NCBI GenBank assembly: GCA_035650475.1
Contig: DASRHP010000009.1
Coordinates: 1 to 64,000, forward strand
DNA: 64,000 nucleotides
Direction of reading: 5' to 3'
Origin: Candidatus Binataceae bacterium
GTDB lineage: Bacteria > Desulfobacterota > Binatia > Binatales > Binataceae
How positions within the stretch are numbered: the first letter of the stretch is position 1; each line of letters starts with the position of its first letter. Position numbers and translations under genes: made by a program. Below are positions 30,227 to 38,732 of the stretch, one piece after another. Below the pieces are notes generated by a model, which did no database searches, was not told the DNA's origin, and saw only the letters and a program-made list of their open reading frames with translations.

Positions 30227-30922
30227 TCAGGCCTCGCAGGCGCGCTGGATGTCGTCGAAGAAGTTCCACCACAGATCGAGCGAGCGCGAGGCGGCCGCCT
30301 GCACCTTGGCCCTGTCGTGGTCGCTCAGCGGCAGATGGCTCAGGATATTGTCGCCGACGTCGCTATGGTCGCGGTCTGCAATCTCATGGATGTCGAAGAA
30401 GGCGACCTGCTCGGTGTTCAGCCCGTAGTGCTTCTCCAGTGCCCGCGCGAACGAGCCGAAGTTGCCCGGCACCTGACCCTCGGCGGCCACGTTGATCGCG
30501 CCGATTCCCTCGGCGAACGAGCGGTCCTTGGTCGAAAGCTCGAACCAGTCGATCAGGGCCTCGGTGCCCGGCAGCGGCTGGGCCTGGGTCATCTCCTCGC
30601 GCTTGAGCCCGAAGCCCGTCCCGAGCCGGATGAAAAGTTCCGGATGGGGCGCGCTGCCTGAAATCAGCCCGGTCTCCTCCTCGTAGAGGCTTTCGGCGAG
30701 CTTGAGCCGCTCCTGCGAGTCGTAGCATCGCGAGTGCAGGGCGCTGATCGCGCGCGGGAACTCGCGCACCTGGAGGAAGAACTGCTGCGCGAAGATCTTC
30801 ATCTTGTCTCGCGGGACCTGGCCGGCCTCGATCTTCTTCCACAGCGGATGGCGCCCGAAGGAGCGGCGCTCGTGGACCAGCTTGAACAGTTCGCGGACGA
30901 ATTGTTCGTTGTTCTGTGCCAT
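30227..30922 (-). CDS. Haem-oxygenase-like diiron oxidase family protein
   Basis: 231 residues, all-helical, of the TenA/PqqC/CADD fold. The metal-ligand set of the haem-oxygenase-like diiron oxidase (HDO) family is visible: Glu82/Glu83 in LYEEETG, His93 in PHPELF, Glu148 in NVAAEGQVP, and the run His179, Asp183, His186 in DIHEIADRDHSD. The last triad has the exact H-x3-D-x2-H spacing of CADD. HDO proteins catalyse oxidative decarboxylation, N-oxygenation or pABA synthesis; this one cannot be assigned. The start is set at 30922, because the longer frame to 31126 has unnatural sequence. It lies 142 bp downstream of dsbD. Confidence 0.85.
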   Translation of the reverse strand: MAQNNEQFVRELFKLVHERRSFGRHPLWKKIEAGQVPRDKMKIFAQQFFLQVREFPRAISALHSRCYDSQERLKLAESLYEEETGLISGSAPHPELFIRLGTGFGLKREEMTQAQPLPGTEALIDWFELSTKDRSFAEGIGAINVAAEGQVPGNFGSFARALEKHYGLNTEQVAFFDIHEIADRDHSDVGDNILSHLPLSDHDRAKVQAAASRSLDLWWNFFDDIQRACEA

Positions 30923-31064
30923 GACGGTCAAAAACTCCTGGCGGAGGATCTCCGGATTCCGGTCGGCTGGCGCGCGCGCCGGCGCCGCAGGCCAAAGCCT
31001 GCGCCGCATCCTGCTCCCGCTCCTGGCCGCCTCCGGGCCTGAGGCAAAATACAAAAGCCCCGCT

Positions 31065-33059
31065 CTAAAGTGAAGCCGACTCCGCGGCGGGAATGGTCGT
31101 ATTGCGGACCTCGGGCAGCCCGTCAATCTCGTCGATTTCGCGCAGATCGCTCAGAAACTGGCGGGCGTCGACATAGCCGACCTCGCGTTTGAGAATCCGC
31201 CCGTGCTTGTCAATGAACACGGTCGTCGGCACGCCGTGGATCTCGTACATGCTGCTGAGCTGTTTGCTGCGGAGGTCGGTCTGGGTGAGATCCGCCTGGA
31301 GACGGACGAAATGTTCGGCCTCGCGGATCACCGCAGGGTCGCGGAAGGTCGTGCGCTGCATCTCGCGGCATGGGATGCACCAGGTCGCGCTGAAGTCGAT
31401 CACCACCGGTTTCTTGTCGGCGCGCGCCTGGGCCACCGCCTTCGCGTCGTAAGGGGCAAAGGAAAGCTGCGCGGCGGGTTTGGCGGCCGGGAACAACAGC
31501 AGATAGGCGAGCGCGCCCAGCGCAGCCGCCCCCAACGCACTGCGAAAGACCAGGAATGGACGCCATCCGCGCCCCACCGGCGTAACGAAGCCGAGAAAGA
31601 TCCCTGCCCCAGCCGCATAGTACGGCATCAGCCGTATCGCCCATCCGCCCAGCAGCGGGTCGAGGAAATAGAGCGCGAGCCCGAGCAGCACGAAGCCGAA
31701 GAACTGCTCGATCCACGCCAGCCATTCCCCCGATCGCGGAAGCGCGCGGATATGGCCGGCGGCCAGCGCGAGGGCGACGTAAGGCAATCCAAGTCCGAGT
31801 GCCAGCGTGAAGAAGAGCGTGAAGCCGAAGAGCGGGTCGGCGCTGCGCTCGACCATCAGGAGCAGCCCGAGCACAATCGGCCCGATGCACGGTGCCGCGA
31901 CGACGCCCATCCCGAGCCCCATCGCGAGCGCGCCGAGATAACCCGGGCGTGCCGCCCCCGCCCGCTGCATCATCCACTGCGGCGGCTGAAGCGAATACAG
32001 CCCGAAGCTGGAACCCGCCAGCGCCAACAGAACCGCCGCGATAATCGCGAGCACCCACGGATTTTGAAGTGCCGCGCCGAACAGGCCGCCCGAGAGTGCG
32101 ACCGCGACTCCAGCGGCGGAGAACGTCAGCGCGATCCCCAGCACGTAGGTCACGGCGAGAATCGCGATTCGGCGCGGCCCGCCGCCCTGGTTGGCGAAGT
32201 AGGCCAGCGTCACGCCGATCAGCGGATAGACGCACGGCGTCAGGTTGAGCGCGAGCCCGCCAAGGAACACCGCCAGCAGGCCGAGCAGCATCCCGTGCTG
32301 CGCGAAAATGTCCGCAAGGTTCCATCCGCCGCCCACACCGCCGCTATCGTCGGCAGTGTCGGCCGGGGAATCGGCGGATGAGTCCAACGCGGTGAGTGCC
32401 AGGTGCGCAGGATGCGCCTCGTATGCGGCGGCCGACGCCACGGGAGCGTAGGCCGCTGCGCCCGCGGCGTCGCGCGACTCTCCCGCGTCAGCCGAGGGCT
32501 GGAGCGAGGAGAGCGGTGCGCTCGCCCTGATCTGCGCGGGAGGAAGACAGATATTGTCGTTGCAGGGCTGGTAGTCGAGCGTGACGGCGATCGCGGCGTC
32601 GGCCGCCGGCTTGAAGCCGGGCGCCGCCATCAGTGGGACCTCGAATTCGATCGGCCCGGTGAACACCGAAAGCTTTTCGCCGCCGGAAAACGCGGGCGCG
32701 ATCTGGTCGGCCGGCGGATACTTCACAGCGCCGGTCTTGAGCCCGGGCGGCGGATTCACCGCAAGTTTGGTCGGGATAAAGTCGGGCGAGTTCGGATGGT
32801 TCGAGTTGATGTGCCATCCGGAGAGAATCTCGGCGTCAACCACCAGCTTGCTGATGCCGCCCGGCTTGAGCGGCGCGGCGAGCTTGAGCCCATCGATCCT
32901 GGCGATTTCCGACGGCTTGGGGAGCGCCTGTGCGCGAACCCGCGCCGGCGCGCCGAACGCGACGATGACGGCGAGGGCGAATGCGGCGGGCGCCCACGCG
33001 CCGATTGCCGCAAAGAGCGCGCGTACGACGCGCGACGGCGGGCCGTAACGTTCCATCAT
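31065..33059 (-). CDS. dsbD: Thiol:disulfide interchange protein DsbD
   Basis: 664 residues in the three-part DsbD architecture. A signal peptide and N-terminal immunoglobulin-like domain carry the Cys pair in QPCNDNICLPPAQ (residues about 175-190). Eight or so membrane helices follow (270-560), with the redox cysteines in LNLTPCVYPLIGV and VVAAPCIGPIVLG. The C-terminal thioredoxin domain has WCIPCREMQ. The protein moves electrons from cytoplasmic thioredoxin to the periplasm. A linker of about 60 residues rich in Ala, Ser and Asp (near 200-255) is longer than usual. The ATG at 33059 is doubled. Confidence 0.95.
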   Translation of the reverse strand: MMERYGPPSRVVRALFAAIGAWAPAAFALAVIVAFGAPARVRAQALPKPSEIARIDGLKLAAPLKPGGISKLVVDAEILSGWHINSNHPNSPDFIPTKLAVNPPPGLKTGAVKYPPADQIAPAFSGGEKLSVFTGPIEFEVPLMAAPGFKPAADAAIAVTLDYQPCNDNICLPPAQIRASAPLSSLQPSADAGESRDAAGAAAYAPVASAAAYEAHPAHLALTALDSSADSPADTADDSGGVGGGWNLADIFAQHGMLLGLLAVFLGGLALNLTPCVYPLIGVTLAYFANQGGGPRRIAILAVTYVLGIALTFSAAGVAVALSGGLFGAALQNPWVLAIIAAVLLALAGSSFGLYSLQPPQWMMQRAGAARPGYLGALAMGLGMGVVAAPCIGPIVLGLLLMVERSADPLFGFTLFFTLALGLGLPYVALALAAGHIRALPRSGEWLAWIEQFFGFVLLGLALYFLDPLLGGWAIRLMPYYAAGAGIFLGFVTPVGRGWRPFLVFRSALGAAALGALAYLLLFPAAKPAAQLSFAPYDAKAVAQARADKKPVVIDFSATWCIPCREMQRTTFRDPAVIREAEHFVRLQADLTQTDLRSKQLSSMYEIHGVPTTVFIDKHGRILKREVGYVDARQFLSDLREIDEIDGLPEVRNTTIPAAESASL

Positions 33060-33112
33060 CGCAGATAATTCCGCATCGGAGCAGCCGGTTCCGCGCGGCG
33101 CCGGGCCGGGAT

Positions 33113-34300
33113 TCAGCCTCCCGGCACCGGCTCGCCTTTGGAGAGCGGCTCGTTGCCGACGATTTCCAATCCGTAGCCGGGCAGATTGGCCAGCCGCGGC
33201 GCCTGGTCGGAGAGCAGGACCATCTTGCGCACGCCGACGTCGCGCAAAATCTGGGCGCCGATGCCGTAGTCGCGAAAGTCGGCCTCGGGTGGGCTTAGAT
33301 GGGTGCTCGCGCGCTGCGCCCAGGGCGCGCGGCGGGCGGTCGCGCCGTTGCCGTTGATGTCGGTAGCGATCGCGTCGGACTCGCGCTTGAGGTAGAGGAT
33401 GACGCCTTCGCCGACCTCGGCGATGCGTTCCATCGCGGCCTGCAACAGGCTGCGCGTGTTACGCTCCGTATAGCCGAAGACGTCGCCCGGGAGATACTCG
33501 CGATGGGCGCGCACGCGCACCGGGTGCTCGGCGTCAATCCTGCCCATCACGAGCACCAGATGCTCGGTGGAATCGACCAGGTTGCGATAGACGATGGCGC
33601 GGAACTCGCCGAAGGAGGTCGGCAGACGGGCCTCGGCGATGCGCTGGATCATGGTCTCGTTGCGCAGACGGTACTCGATAATGTCGGCGACGGTGACGAT
33701 CTTGAGCCCGTGGATGCGGGCGAAATCGACGAGGTCGTCGCGCCGCGCCATTGTGCCGTCGTCCTTGAGAATCTCGCAGATCACACCGGCCGGCTTGAGC
33801 CCCGCCAGCCGCGCCAGATCCACCGCGCCCTCGGTCTGCCCGGTGCGCACCAACACGCCGCCCTCGCGCGCGCGCAGCGGATAGACGTAGCCGGGGGTGA
33901 TGAACTCGGCGCCGGTGGCGTCCTCGCGCACGGCCTGGAGGATGGTCGTCGCGCGGTCGTGGGCGGAGATGCCTGAGCCGCCGGCGCGCCGCGCGGTAAT
34001 CGGGACGGTGAACGCGGTACCCAGCGGGGCCTGATTGTCGCCGACCATCATGCTCAGCCCCAGGCGGTCGATCCTCTCGGGCGCCATCGGCAGGCAGATC
34101 AACCCGCGCCCGTACTTGGCCATGAAGTTGATCGCCTCGGTGCTGGCCTTCTCGGCCGCCATGCAGAGATCGCCCTCGTTCTCGCGCTGCTCGTCATCCA
34201 TCAGGATGACCATCCGGCCGCGCCGGATCTCTTCGAGCGCTTCCTCAATCGATATGAAGGGCGCCTCGGTTTTCTCGCGGAGGACGATTTCGCCGAACAT
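33113..34300 (-). CDS. ribB: RibBA-type protein with degenerate GTP cyclohydrolase II half
   Basis: 395 residues. The N-terminal half is 3,4-dihydroxy-2-butanone-4-phosphate synthase (RibB): [35 protein letters not shown] and [16 protein letters not shown], where Gln replaces the more common His; GQTE variants are known to me from other proteobacteria. The C-terminal half aligns with GTP cyclohydrolase II, but the zinc site normally written HxECLTGD...CDCG reads [20 protein letters not shown] here, so all three zinc cysteines are lost. That half is probably structural or regulatory only, so ribA must be elsewhere. No FMN riboswitch is visible; the start lacks a clear Shine-Dalgarno sequence. 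Confidence 0.88.
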   Translation of the reverse strand: MFGEIVLREKTEAPFISIEEALEEIRRGRMVILMDDEQRENEGDLCMAAEKASTEAINFMAKYGRGLICLPMAPERIDRLGLSMMVGDNQAPLGTAFTVPITARRAGGSGISAHDRATTILQAVREDATGAEFITPGYVYPLRAREGGVLVRTGQTEGAVDLARLAGLKPAGVICEILKDDGTMARRDDLVDFARIHGLKIVTVADIIEYRLRNETMIQRIAEARLPTSFGEFRAIVYRNLVDSTEHLVLVMGRIDAEHPVRVRAHREYLPGDVFGYTERNTRSLLQAAMERIAEVGEGVILYLKRESDAIATDINGNGATARRAPWAQRASTHLSPPEADFRDYGIGAQILRDVGVRKMVLLSDQAPRLANLPGYGLEIVGNEPLSKGEPVPGG

Positions 34301-34460
34301 TTACGTCACCCAGGAGCGTGCCGGCTGTCTGAGGAGAGACGTGCCGCACGATCCAACCCCTCGAATCTTACACTACCGCGTGGCCACGCGTGAATCCCGG
34401 TTACGCCGGTCGCAAGGCGCGCCCGACTTTGGCACACTGAGCCCCATTCACCGCGGGAGC

Positions 34461-35780
34461 GTGCCGATCGAGACCTCCTCCGAGACCCCCGAAGCTGCCC
34501 CCGCATCGGCAGCGCCGCCAGCCTCCGCCGGCGGCCGGCGAGGCGCCTTCCGCGCCCTGCGCCATCGCAACTTCCGGCTCTTCTTCGGCGGCCAGTTCAC
34601 CTCGCTCATCGGCACCTGGATGCAGTCGGTGGCGCAGGGCTGGCTGGTGCTCAAGCTGACCAACTCGTCCCTGATGCTCGGGGTGGTGAGCTTTGCGGGC
34701 TACCTGCCAGTGCTGGCGGTGACGCTGTTTGCCGGCGTGGTGGTGGATCATGTCGATCGCCGCCGGCTCATCATCGCCACTCAGGCACTTCTGATGCTGA
34801 GCGCTTTTGCGCTCGCCGCGTTGACCTGGGCAGGCGTGGTACGGGTCGAGCACGTTGCACTGCTGGCGGCGTTCAACGGCCTGGTGACCGCCTTCGACAT
34901 GCCGGGGCGCCAGGCCTTCGTGGTCGAGATGGTCGGGCGCGAGGATTTGCCCAACGCGATTGCGCTCAACTCGATGATCTTCAATGGCGCGCGTGTGGTC
35001 GGTCCGGCGATCGCGGGCGTGCTGATCGGCATGGTCGGCACCGCCGGATGCTTCTTCCTCAACGGCGTCAGCTACCTCGCCGTCATCTGGAGCCTGTGGG
35101 AGATGGACCTGGTGGCGCGCGAGGCGGCTCCGATTGGCGGAGCGATGCTCGTTCGCCTGCGCGAGGGGCTGGTCTTCGTCCGGCGCCATCGCGCGAGCTT
35201 CTACCTGCTCTTGCTGGTCGCGATCAACGCGGGCTTCGGGATGCAGTACTCGGTGCTGATGCCGGTTTTCGCGCGCGACGTGCTCCACGGGGCGGCGAGG
35301 ACCTACGGTTTCCTGCTCGCCGCGCAGGGGATCGGCGCGCTCGTCGGCGCCCTGGTGCTGGCCTCGCGCCGCAGCCCGCGGGCGTTGAGGCAGAACCTGG
35401 TCGTGGGGCTGTTCGGCGCCGCGGCGGGGATCCTGGCTTTCGGGTTCTCGCCCTGGATCTGGCTCTCGATGGTGGCGCAGATGGTGATCGGCGCGGGCCT
35501 TATCAACCATACGGCGACCAGCAACACGATGCTCCAGCTCTTCGTCTCCGACGAGTTGCGCGGGCGTGTGATGAGCATGTACACGCTGTCGTTCATCGGA
35601 CTCGCCCCGATTGGCAGCCTTGAGGTCGGCTATGTGGGCGAGCTGGCAAGCCCGCAAATCGCGGTGGCGCTCTCGGCGCTGGCGACGCTTGCCTGCGGAA
35701 TTATCGTCGCCAGCCGCCTCGACGTTATCGCCAGAGCTCAGGCCACAGTCAGCGACGAGGCGCACGCGGCCGCCGATTGA
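34461..35780 (+). CDS. MFS exporter (EntS/MFS_3 type)
   Basis: About 439 residues with twelve predicted helices. The N-terminus after a Ser/Pro/Ala-rich leader is [20 protein letters not shown] then [20 protein letters not shown], which is the MFS_3 signature shared with the enterobactin exporter. The loop between helices 2 and 3 has [12 protein letters not shown], and [20 protein letters not shown] follows. Probably an inner-membrane drug or metabolite exporter driven by protons. The start is uncertain: GTG at 34461 sits after a GGGAG, but other starts between 34400 and 34520 are possible. It is divergent from ribB across 160 bp. Confidence 0.88.
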   Translation: MPIETSSETPEAAPASAAPPASAGGRRGAFRALRHRNFRLFFGGQFTSLIGTWMQSVAQGWLVLKLTNSSLMLGVVSFAGYLPVLAVTLFAGVVVDHVDRRRLIIATQALLMLSAFALAALTWAGVVRVEHVALLAAFNGLVTAFDMPGRQAFVVEMVGREDLPNAIALNSMIFNGARVVGPAIAGVLIGMVGTAGCFFLNGVSYLAVIWSLWEMDLVAREAAPIGGAMLVRLREGLVFVRRHRASFYLLLLVAINAGFGMQYSVLMPVFARDVLHGAARTYGFLLAAQGIGALVGALVLASRRSPRALRQNLVVGLFGAAAGILAFGFSPWIWLSMVAQMVIGAGLINHTATSNTMLQLFVSDELRGRVMSMYTLSFIGLAPIGSLEVGYVGELASPQIAVALSALATLACGIIVASRLDVIARAQATVSDEAHAAAD

Positions 35781-35829
35781 GCGCGGTGCGAGGGTTATCG
35801 GCGGATACGCGCGGACGGCGGGCTGCGGT

Positions 35830-35835
35830 TATAAT
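35830..35835 (+). promoter_or_regulatory. Possible -10 box of selA
   Basis: A perfect TATAAT lies 36 bases before the selA start in otherwise very GC-rich DNA. No TTGACA-like -35 is found at 16-18 bases upstream, so support is weak. Confidence 0.3.
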
Positions 35836-35871
35836 GACCGATCCACGGCGGAGAGCGTGAGAGGGCGCAAG

Positions 35872-37338
35872 ATGGCTGCGGGCCAGGCGAAAAAACAGCT
35901 CCGGAGGGCTAAGGCGGGCCACGCCTCCGTTGCGTCTCAGTCGCGCGCGGAGCTGCTGCGCGCGATGCCCACGGTGGACGAATGCCTACGCGCGTGCGAA
36001 GCGGCGCCGGAGTTTGCCGGATTCGGCCGCGAATACCTCAAACTCGCTGTGCGTCGAGCGCAGGACGAGTTGCGCGCCGCTATTGCCACCGGCGCGCATA
36101 CATCATCTGCTCCTGCCCGCGACGAGCTTATTGTCGACGTCGTGCGACGCGCGCACGCCGCGATCGCCGCCGACCAGCCGAATCTGCGCGCGGTGGTCAA
36201 CGCCACCGGCGTCGTCCTCCATACCAACCTCGGGCGTGCGTTGCTCGCCGAGCCTGCGATCGAGGCGCTCGCCGCCGCCGCAGCCTCTCCTGTGAATCTC
36301 GAATTCGACCTCGCTGGTGGCGGTCGCGGCGAGCGCGACACGCTGGTCGAGGACGAACTGATAAGGCTGACGGGCGCAGAGGCGGCGACGGTGGTCAACA
36401 ACAACGCCGCCGCGGTCCTGCTTGCGCTCAATTCGCTCGCCGCCGGGCGCGAGGTCGTGGTTTCGCGCGGCGAGCTGATCGAGATCGGCGGTTCGTTCCG
36501 GCTGCCCGAGGTGATGGAGCGCAGCGGCGCGATCCTGCGCGAGGTCGGCACCACCAATCGCACCCATCCGGCCGACTACGAGCGCGCGATCGGCCCCAAC
36601 ACCGCGCTCCTGCTCAAGGTTCATCCTTCCAACTATCGCGTGGTCGGCTTTGCCTCCGAGGTTGGGCTTAAGGAACTGGTCGAGATCGGGCGCCGCCACG
36701 GAATCGACGTGGTCGAAGACCTCGGCGCGGGCGCGCTTGTCGATCTGAGCCGCTACGGGCTGGCGCGCGAGCCGATCGTCGGCGAGCGAATCGCGGCGGG
36801 CGCGTCGCTGGTGACATTCTCGGGCGACAAGCTGCTCGGTGGGCCGCAGGCGGGGCTGGCGGTGGGACGGCGCGAATTGGTCGAGCGGCTGCGCGCCAAC
36901 CCGCTCAAGCGCGCTCTGCGCTGCGACAAGCTGATCCTGGCGGCGCTCGAGGCAACGCTTAGGCTGCATCGGCGCACGGGTGACCTCGCCGCAGCGCTTC
37001 CCACCTTGCGCTACCTCACGCGCACGGTGGGCGAGCTGGAGACGATGGCGCTCCGCGCGCGCGAGGTGCTCGCCGAGCGGCTCGGCCCGCAATTCCGGCT
37101 CGAGACGGTGCCGAGCGTTTCACAGATCGGCTCCGGGGCGCTGCCGACCGAGCAGATCGACTCGCGCGCGATCCGCGTGACGCATCCGGCGCTCTCGCCT
37201 GAGGCGATCGCGGCGGTCTTCCGCAGCGCGCGCCCACCCGTCATCGGCAGAATCACGGACGGCGCCTTCCTGCTCGATCTGCGAACAGTGGACGATGCCT
37301 CGGCGTTCGCGGTATCGTTTTCGCAAGCGCTGTCGTAA
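35872..37338 (+). CDS. selA: L-seryl-tRNA(Sec) selenium transferase
   Basis: 488 residues, normal length. The N-terminal helical domain binds tRNA-Sec (SRAELLRAMPTVDECLRACE). The PLP-dependent fold shows NATGVVLHTNLGRALLA, VNNNAAAVLLALNSLAAGRE and the cofactor lysine Lys320 in TFSGDKLLGGPQAG; QIDSRAIRVTH is near the C-terminus. The enzyme converts seryl-tRNA(Sec) to selenocysteinyl-tRNA with selenophosphate. The usual partners selB, selC (tRNA-Sec) and selD are not adjacent; dodecin follows after 102 bp. Its presence shows that this organism decodes UGA as selenocysteine, which matters for the gene at 47833. The start is ATG 35872 with GAGAGGG upstream. Confidence 0.96.
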   Translation: MAAGQAKKQLRRAKAGHASVASQSRAELLRAMPTVDECLRACEAAPEFAGFGREYLKLAVRRAQDELRAAIATGAHTSSAPARDELIVDVVRRAHAAIAADQPNLRAVVNATGVVLHTNLGRALLAEPAIEALAAAAASPVNLEFDLAGGGRGERDTLVEDELIRLTGAEAATVVNNNAAAVLLALNSLAAGREVVVSRGELIEIGGSFRLPEVMERSGAILREVGTTNRTHPADYERAIGPNTALLLKVHPSNYRVVGFASEVGLKELVEIGRRHGIDVVEDLGAGALVDLSRYGLAREPIVGERIAAGASLVTFSGDKLLGGPQAGLAVGRRELVERLRANPLKRALRCDKLILAALEATLRLHRRTGDLAAALPTLRYLTRTVGELETMALRAREVLAERLGPQFRLETVPSVSQIGSGALPTEQIDSRAIRVTHPALSPEAIAAVFRSARPPVIGRITDGAFLLDLRTVDDASAFAVSFSQALS

Positions 37339-37440
37339 CCGGCTGTAGGGGCCGGCCGCGATGGGCGCGGACGCGGAGTAGCGAGGCGGTGGGGTTTGCC
37401 ATAACCGGATGCGTCGCCAACGCCGGGAGGAGTAAATCCA

Positions 37441-37662
37441 ATGCCCAACAAGACCTATAAGGTCGTCGACGTGGTCGGCGTCTCCGACCAGAGCATCCAT
37501 CAGGCCGTGCGCAACGCGCTCAAGAAGGCGGGCCAGACCCTGCGCAACATCGACTGGTTCGAGGTCCAGAACATCCGCGGCGCGGTCAACAAGCAGTGCG
37601 ATCCCGAATTCCAGGTCACACTCAAGATCGGTTTCCGGCTCGAAGATCAGCCCGTCAACTGA
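37441..37662 (+). CDS. Dodecin family flavin-binding protein
   Basis: 73 residues, the size of dodecins. The conserved segments are all present: TYKVVDVVGVSDQSIHQAVR, NALKKAGQTLRNIDWFEVQN with the Trp that stacks on the flavin ring, and FQVTLKIGFRLED at the end. Dodecins form spherical dodecamers that store or buffer FMN, riboflavin or lumichrome. The start has GGGAGGAG about 7 bases upstream. It sits between selA and an LLM-family gene that may use flavin, a loose functional link. Confidence in family is very high. Confidence 0.95.
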   Translation: MPNKTYKVVDVVGVSDQSIHQAVRNALKKAGQTLRNIDWFEVQNIRGAVNKQCDPEFQVTLKIGFRLEDQPVN

Positions 37663-37769
37663 CTCGCGCCGCGGGGTGCGCCGGCGGGCAGTGGGGCGAG
37701 GGATGCTGCGTTGACGCGCCGTGATCTCACGCGGGCGCCGGCTTGGCCGGGCGCCGGAAAGGTGCGCTC

Positions 37770-38624
37770 GTGAAGTTCGCGACGTTTCTCTATCAGATCG
37801 CCGGACCTGATATCGCCCGTGTCGCGCGCCGCGCCGAAGAGCTCGGATTCGAATCACTCTGGATTCCCGAGCATCTGGTACTGCCGGTCGAGTACCGTTC
37901 ACCGTACCCGTACTCGGCCGACGGCCGGATGCCGGCGCCGCCCGACACGCCCTTGCACGACCCGTTTCTGGCGCTAGCCTACGCGGCGGCGGTGACCAGC
38001 CGGATCAGGCTCGCCACCGGCGTGTTCGTGGTGCCGCTGCGAAATCCGTTCGCGACCGCCAAGGCGGTTGCCAGCCTCGACGTGCTCTCCGGCGGCCGGT
38101 TCATCTTCGGAGTGGGGATCGGATGGCTGGAGGAGGAATTCGACACAGTCGGGATGACCTTCGGCGACCGCGCGCGGCGCACGCGCGAGTACCTTGCCCT
38201 GATGCGCGAGCTGTGGACCCGCAACGACCCGGTCTTCGAGGGGCGCACGGTCCGCGTCGCGGGGTGCAAGTTTATGCCCAAGCCGATTCAGCAGCCACGC
38301 CCGCCGGTGATCTTTGGCGGCCATACTGAGCCCTCGCTGCGCCGCGCCGCCCAGGTGGCCGACGGATGGTATGGGATCGCGGAGAACATCGCCGACACCC
38401 GCGACCTCATCGCGCGTTTGCGCGGCCATGAGCGCGCGCAGAACCGCACCAGCCCGTTGGAAATCACGCTCAGCCCGCGCTTGGGCGGGCCGCTGACGGT
38501 AGCGCAGGTGCAGACCTTCGCCGAGATGGGCGTCGCGCGGCTGATAACCCCGGTCGGGCGCGAGCCGGAGCGCGCCGTGCGCGCGATGGAGCAGTTCCAC
38601 GAGCAGGTAATGTCGCGCGTTTAA
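37770..38624 (+). CDS. Luciferase-like F420-dependent oxidoreductase
   Basis: 284 residues of the LLM TIM-barrel family, the subgroup often annotated as F420-dependent (TIGR03619-like). The key motifs are VKFATFLYQIAGPDIARVAR, then ESLWIPEHLVLPVEYRSPYP, FGVGIGWLEEEFDTVGM and PPVIFGGHTEPSLRRAAQVA. The GIGW-EEF block near residue 120 is typical of coenzyme F420 users. Start is the GTG at 37770, where the family normally begins with xKFATF; TTG 37743 is an alternative. It lies downstream of dodecin, 107 bp, and ahead of a zinc-ribbon protein. Substrate unknown. Confidence 0.88.
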   Translation: MKFATFLYQIAGPDIARVARRAEELGFESLWIPEHLVLPVEYRSPYPYSADGRMPAPPDTPLHDPFLALAYAAAVTSRIRLATGVFVVPLRNPFATAKAVASLDVLSGGRFIFGVGIGWLEEEFDTVGMTFGDRARRTREYLALMRELWTRNDPVFEGRTVRVAGCKFMPKPIQQPRPPVIFGGHTEPSLRRAAQVADGWYGIAENIADTRDLIARLRGHERAQNRTSPLEITLSPRLGGPLTVAQVQTFAEMGVARLITPVGREPERAVRAMEQFHEQVMSRV

Positions 38625-38732
38625 GATGGCGTGGTCAGCCGCCGCCGCGCGCGGCATTTTGCACCCCCTTACGCACGGGTATCATTACCATCAAACGGCA
38701 CCGGGGGATGCGGCGGGAGGCCGCGTTGAGTC

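Noticed and set aside
37339..37440. tRNA-Sec or selB start after selA
   Set aside because: The sequence shows no tRNA-Sec features; only the dodecin RBS is seen.
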